A stretch of DNA of 64,000 nt from Meghimatium bilineatum (Eukaryota; Mollusca; Gastropoda; Stylommatophora; Philomycidae): assembly GCA_034231615.1 (NCBI GenBank), contig CM067304.1, forward strand, positions 18,151,944-18,215,943, written 5' to 3'. Of the stretch, positions 60,116 through 64,000 are shown in pieces. The translations under genes were made by a program, and so were the position numbers. The number at the start of each line of letters is the position of its first letter. The first letter of the stretch is position 1. Under the pieces are notes generated by a model. That model was given only the letters and a program-made list of their open reading frames with translations. It was not told where the DNA came from and made no database searches.

Positions 60116-60495
60116 ACTGTTAGTATGTGTGTTCATCGTACATATAATCGAACTTGTGGTCTACGTAAGTATTATTGTCCCTATTTATATACCGTGTGTC
60201 GCCCGCGTGTCGCCTGTGCACACTGACCAATGACATGTACGGGAATAATAGACAAAACATGTAGTAAAAAGTAATTCTTCTGTTACGTTTATCTGCCGAT
60301 TTGTCGCGGCAAAAGTCGAATAAAATAGTGACATGGCGCATTTTCGGTCCCTGGACTACATCCTGCTGAAAATTAGATAATTTTGTTTTCCTGGTACAAG
60401 AGAAACACAGTGGGAGTTTGCGAAAGAAAAAAAAAATAACGAACGCATAAGAAGAATGTGAGATCACAAATAAGCAAATGTGCAAATATTCTCAC

Positions 60496-60613
60496 CTGTA
60501 GCATCTCTTGCTCGTTATCCGGATGTCCGTCAGATAAGAGTATAATGACGTTACCGCTGCTCTCTCCGTTATACGCACGGGATTCGTTAATCGAATATTC
60601 CTGTAATATCTCT
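60496..60613 (-). CDS. Pif-like gene, VWA-1 exon b
   Basis: 118 nt, acceptor TTTACAG, donor CTACAG|GTGAGA. Encodes 39 codons after the shared Arg, including NVIILLSDGHPDNE, the beta-strand plus MIDAS aspartate motif of VWA domains. It ends on a codon boundary. The following exon should supply the last strands of VWA-1, but I found no candidate between here and 50461, a stretch that received a LINE and several arrays. Confidence 0.88.
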
Positions 60614-60735
60614 CTGTAAACATTAGAATGTGGAAAAAATATTTGTCAAGATTATTCGTCCGCTATACGAGTGACTCTTTGACATAACATGAACATATCT
60701 GTTCAGATGGAAAAAGAAATATAAATGTATTGATA

Positions 60736-60918
60736 TCATTTGAAAGTTGTACGATTCCAGACATCCATGGATATATTAGCGGTAAAGACACTTTCACCAT
60801 TGAGGAGAGCTTCACAGGTGTGTCCTGAAACCTCAACTATGTCATCATATGCAAGAGTTTCGCCATGACATATATAAGTGAAATAGGAAGAAGGCTCGCA
60901 GACCGATTCTGTGAACAT
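60736..60918 (-). other. Unrecognised minus-strand ORF with exon-like acceptor
   Basis: 60 codons after an acceptor-like GCTATACAG: includes YFTYICHGETLAYDDIVEV, three cysteines and an NRT sequon. It sits between the two VWA-1 exons, but those join perfectly without it and its phase does not fit. Could be a fragment of an unrelated gene or retrocopy. No family recognised. Confidence 0.3.
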
Positions 60919-60934
60919 CTGTATAGCATAAAAA

Positions 60935-61126
60935 AATAAATTGGGTTATCCTGTAGACGCCCACTTCAATGGCACGGGTCATCGGAGTGGCCAGGACATT
61001 CAAGTTACTGTCATTAAGTCGTGCTTCTCTGACGACCAGTTCCGTCTTGCGTTAGAGAACCGCTACATCTACAAATATGGCACTCTTAAACCTGACGTCA
61101 TCAATGAGCGCCTGTCTCATGTATGA
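60935..61126 (+). mobile_element. Penelope-like element, GIY-YIG C-terminal fragment
   Basis: Plus strand reads GYPVDAHFNGTGHRSGQD, LALENRYIYKYGTLKPD and VINERLSHV, then stop. This PV-HFN-GH...E..IxKxxTLxPxxxN pattern ends the GIY-YIG endonuclease of Penelope-like and related retroelements. The catalytic GIY-YIG half and RT are missing. Confidence 0.7.
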
Positions 61127-61304
61127 TTCTAATTGTTCCATAGTTTCTGCTTTTTCCGTGTCACATGTATGTAGTTATTTTTGTATATACCTTGTCCAGT
61201 ATCATTTCACCTTTTCCTGTCAATCTACAGTACACATGCCAATGTGAACATCCATAATCCTTATTATCCGTTTTCTGTTATATGTTTTAATTTTGTTTAA
61301 AATT

Positions 61305-61345
61305 TTTGTCTTGATAAAGGTCTTTTGATCGAAACGTCGATGTGT
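61305..61345 (+). ncRNA. Hammerhead-like motif downstream of the Penelope-like fragment
   Basis: CTTGATAAAGGTCTTTTGATC, then GAAACGTCGATGTG and (TG)n. Stem II GGTC/GATC-like, GAAAC box intact, first box TTGATAA is degenerate. Lies ~180 bp past the PLE stop, where PLE terminal ribozymes are expected. Confidence 0.5.
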
Positions 61346-61349
61346 GTGT

Positions 61350-61940
61350 GTGTGTATTATTATGTATGTCTTTTGTGATTAGAAAAATATCATAACCCTT
61401 TTCTTAGATTTACGTGTTGGATGTCAATTTTGCGCAGTAAGTACATATTATCTAATAGCGGTTCCGATAGGTTAAGGTAGTCTACAGGCAGACAAACAAA
61501 ACATACACAAGTCATTGATATGCAGACACACATTTTTGATTATTGGTCAGAAACCTGCATCGCTGTACAAGGGGAATTCCCATAAACTGCTTGCCATTCT
61601 GTCAGCCATCTAACAGTAGATACGTTCGGTGTACTAGTCAGTTGTTGGTTGTGGGTTCTTGTGATGTTTCCAGTGAAGACACACCTTCTCCCCTGTCACT
61701 CCCATTTCTATCATTCTCTGAACATGTACGTTGTCTCTTAGGTCATTCTCTTCAACACTTTTTAGTGCATCAATGACTGCTCTAATAGAGGTCAGTCTCC
61801 TCTAATCACCGTCCATGCTTGGCATTCACAAAGAAGGATTGGCTCAATATAACATACTAACAAAACTCGAACTCACGTATGCATTGATAAGACTTTATTG
61901 CATAGAATGTTTCTCATCTTTTGAAATTTCTTGACTTAAA
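61350..61940. other. Intron sequence, no exon found
   Basis: A 61650-61830 block (TGAAGACACACCTTCTCC, TTTAGTGCATCAATGACTGC) looks repeat-derived but no second copy is in this window. Confidence 0.4.
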
Positions 61941-61959
61941 AAAAATGTTTCTCTTCTGC

Positions 61960-62218
61960 ATTTTGTCCTGTTAATTGGTGCAGTGAAGCTTTTTTTTTAA
62001 TAGAGTTTAAATAGGGAGGCTTGTTATCGGTTTTGAAAATAGGTAGGCGTAGGGCCATATTATATACTGGAAATATAGAGAATTTTTTAGGTTGTGGAAA
62101 TATAATTAGTTTTGTCATACCAGTCGCCACATCGTTTACATGGTGGATGTAGTATTCTCCGAAAGTCGAGACCTGCGGTTCTGAGGCAAGCATTTTAGCC
62201 ACTCCACCAATCTCCTCA
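61960..62218 (-). mobile_element. tRNA-like SINE (third head type)
   Basis: Minus-strand box A-like TGGAGTGGCTAAAATGCT (62189-62206) and degenerate box B GGTCTCGACTTTC (62161-62173). Its 5' end lies about 40 bp from VWA-1 exon a. Confidence 0.65.
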
Positions 62219-62256
62219 CTTTACTACGTTACTGTGAATAGAGAAACCTAACAAAC

Positions 62257-62385
62257 CTGGCTCTCTTTAACGCAGCTGCCATGGATGTGTGTCTCCTGGG
62301 CTGTCTAAGGGTCAGAACGTTTCGGATCAGCTCCTCTGTTTGTTCCGATGTTCTTGGTTGAAGTGGTAGAAAGTCTATGGTATCA
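62257..62385 (-). CDS. Pif-like gene, VWA-1 exon a
   Basis: 129 nt, acceptor ending TTGTTGCAG and donor CCAG|GTTTGT. It starts with one base completing a codon and ends with two bases (AG). It encodes 42 whole codons running from DTIDFLPLQ to SMAAALKRA. The segment RRHTSMAAAL carries the threonine position of the VWA metal site before the helix, in the usual place. The AG at its end joins the A that opens the next exon to give Arg, producing continuous VWA sequence. This is the most upstream exon seen; the DxSxS half of the domain must lie beyond the right edge. Confidence 0.85.
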
Positions 62386-62554
62386 CTGCAACAAACAATG
62401 GCAAACATGATGAAGTCATATGTTGCTGTTATTGATGTTCGATGGTAGAACTGAGCAAGAACAAAGAACGCTGCGTAAATAACAAAGAACGTCCGTGTTT
62501 TTACGGGCGCGGGAGTGGAGCACGAAAAGTAAGCAATACTGGCATTCCCGTAGT

Positions 62555-62855
62555 AGGAGGCAATTGTTGAACACATAAATTGTATCACAATGATACAGCA
62601 ATTGTTGAACACCTAAATTGTATCACAATGATACAGCAATTGTTGAACACAGAAATTGATCACAATGGTGCAGCAATTGTTGAACACCTAAATTGTATCA
62701 CAATGATACAGCAATTGTTCAACACATAACTTGTATCACAATGGTGCAGCAATTGTTCAACACATAACTTGTATCACAATGGTGCAGCAATTGTTGAACA
62801 CATAACTTGTATCACAATGGTGCAGCAATTGTTGAACACAAAAATGTATCACAAT
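62555..62855. repeat. ~39-bp minisatellite seeded from LINE RT sequence
   Basis: About 7 units of CAATGGTGCAGCAATTGTTG plus AACACATAACTTGTATCA. ATGGTGCAGCAATTG is the LINE-A MVQQL-coding segment that continues into the LINE at 62850. Confidence 0.85.
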
Positions 62856-63090
62856 GGAGCAGCAATTGCGTGATGGAATACAAGCTAGACTTCAGGATGA
62901 TGACAAGTTAACTAAAACATTTCCTGTATCAAATGGAGTTAAACAGGGATGTAAATCAGCAAATACTTTGTTTAGCATCATGTTCTCTGCTATGTTGTAT
63001 GATGCTTTCAGAGATCTGGTCTTGGGAGTAGACATCAGATACCGCAATGATGGAACATTGATGAACCTTCCTCAAACACAAACATAAGTA
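62850..63090 (+). mobile_element. LINE-A RT fragment
   Basis: 77-codon open stretch with EQQLRDGIQARLQDDDKL and FPVSNGVKQGCKSANTLFS, the same region as 55440-55590 in the other LINE-A copy. Confidence 0.85.
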
Positions 63091-63164
63091 AAAACAAACA
63101 TCAGAAATCATAGGTACGATGACAGTTCAGTCGGTGTGATTTTACAGATACATTTTGGAATGTC

Positions 63165-63187
63165 TCTCTCTCTCTCTCTCTCTCTCT

Positions 63188-63281
<94 letters not shown>

Positions 63282-63282
63282 C
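63165..63282. repeat. (CT)n and (AT)n microsatellite
   Basis: CT run 63165-63218, AT run to 63279. Confidence 0.97.
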
Positions 63283-63383
63283 GGGTCCTCTCCTAACTGC
63301 CAGTCTGTAATCCTTTCGATTCTGTGCGAACTGCCAAGTTCCAGTGTTATATTCAAAGGATCTTCGAAATTCCTTAGAATATC

Positions 63384-63835
63384 CTCTTGAGACTAACGGG
63401 AATTGAACCAGTCCGTTCAACGGCACCAAATCGCCTAGAAACTATTGAACACGCGTTCTTCCGTACTTGACTAGCCGCATCTCCAAAAAAATATGCGATT
63501 TCATCAAGCCTTTCAAACCGTGCACACAAAGTCACCCGAACGGACCGATCGAGACAAAGACTATCACAACAACAACAAACATCCAGTACAGGTATTGAAA
63601 TATCCTCAGTAACAACAAACATATAACATAATATCCGGTATTAGTTACTTTGTGTGCACGGTTTGAAAGGCTTGATGAAATCGCATCTTTTTTTGGAGAT
63701 GCGGTTATTCAAGTACGGAAGAACGCGTGTTCAATAGTTGCTAGGCGATTTGGTGTCGTTGAACGGACTGGTTCAATACCCGTTAGTCTCAAAATTTTTT
63801 TAAATTGTGGCTTCCTACTTATATTTACTAGAATA
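63384..63835. mobile_element. Fold-back element, head-to-head arms
   Basis: Reverse arm 63384-63638 starts TTGAGACTAACGGGAATTG; forward arm 63643-63797 ends GGACTGGTTCAATACCCG. Outer sequence GTGGCTTCCTACTTATATTT matches the palindrome at 44105-44203. Confidence 0.85.
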
Positions 63836-63885
63836 TCCTCTACAGATATACCTCAGGAATATAATGGTTTAAATTCAGCTCAAGC

Positions 63886-64000
63886 CTGAGGATCCCAACT
63901 ATTTGTGCTCCATCAGCTGCGAAAATAGTAAATGCTACACCTGTGCCTATGTCACCGATACCCCATTCTTTTACAACCCCAAAGTCACCATTGAAGAGGA
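63886..64000 (+). mobile_element. Penelope-like element fragment (edge of window)
   Basis: Open plus-strand frame: DPNYLCSISCENSKCYTCAY then TPFFYNPKVTIEE, the Cys-rich C..CxTC motif that precedes GIY-YIG in Penelope-like elements. Continues off the right edge. Confidence 0.55.

Overview
This window is eukaryotic nuclear DNA from an animal, almost certainly a mollusc or close lophotrochozoan relative. It has a low gene density, GT-AG introns of several kb, LINE, SINE, Penelope-like and hAT debris, and a very high load of micro- and minisatellites. No bacterial operon, CRISPR array or rRNA is visible.

The backbone is one minus-strand gene running from beyond the right edge (first visible exon 62257-62385) to at least 6940-7019. 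I assembled 16 exons by hand from acceptor/donor pairs and reading phase. They sum to 4074 nt, about 1358 residues, and every neighbouring pair agrees in phase except one gap after exon 60496-60613. Domain order is: VWA-1 (partial), linker, VWA-2 with an intact MIDAS, a 637-residue array of about 30 cysteine-rich ~20-residue units in one exon, a short Cys-rich module, an EGF-like module, three chitin-binding (peritrophin/CBM14-like) modules and a laminin-G-like domain over four or more exons. VWA + chitin-binding + LamG is the plan of the Pif/BMSP family of molluscan shell-matrix proteins. The long Cys-rich array between VWA-2 and the chitin-binding modules is not part of the Pif or BMSP plan as I know it and is the most novel item here. 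The 5' end (signal peptide, start of VWA-1) and probably the 3' terminal exon lie outside or were not found.

Everything else is intronic or flanking repeat DNA. Left flank 1-6900: LINE 3' ends, a SINE nested in a LINE, a hAT MITE in a minisatellite, a fold-back element. Introns 7-38 kb: large minisatellites, LINE fragments in both orientations, tRNA-derived SINEs and a second SINE family (called SINE-A here) with clear target-site duplications. Introns 40-62 kb: arrays that abut or copy exon ends, a 48-bp array of about 50 units, a 3.2-kb decayed LINE (54.3-57.5 kb) and Penelope-like fragments with hammerhead-like motifs.

A recurring theme is that several tandem arrays were seeded from identifiable sequence: the splice-junction regions of the host gene (42.4-43.1, 46.7-47.8, 48.8-50.4 kb), a SINE tail (12.0-12.4 kb) and a LINE reverse-transcriptase segment (62.6-62.9 kb). 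The individual LINE and SINE names used here are local labels, not database names.
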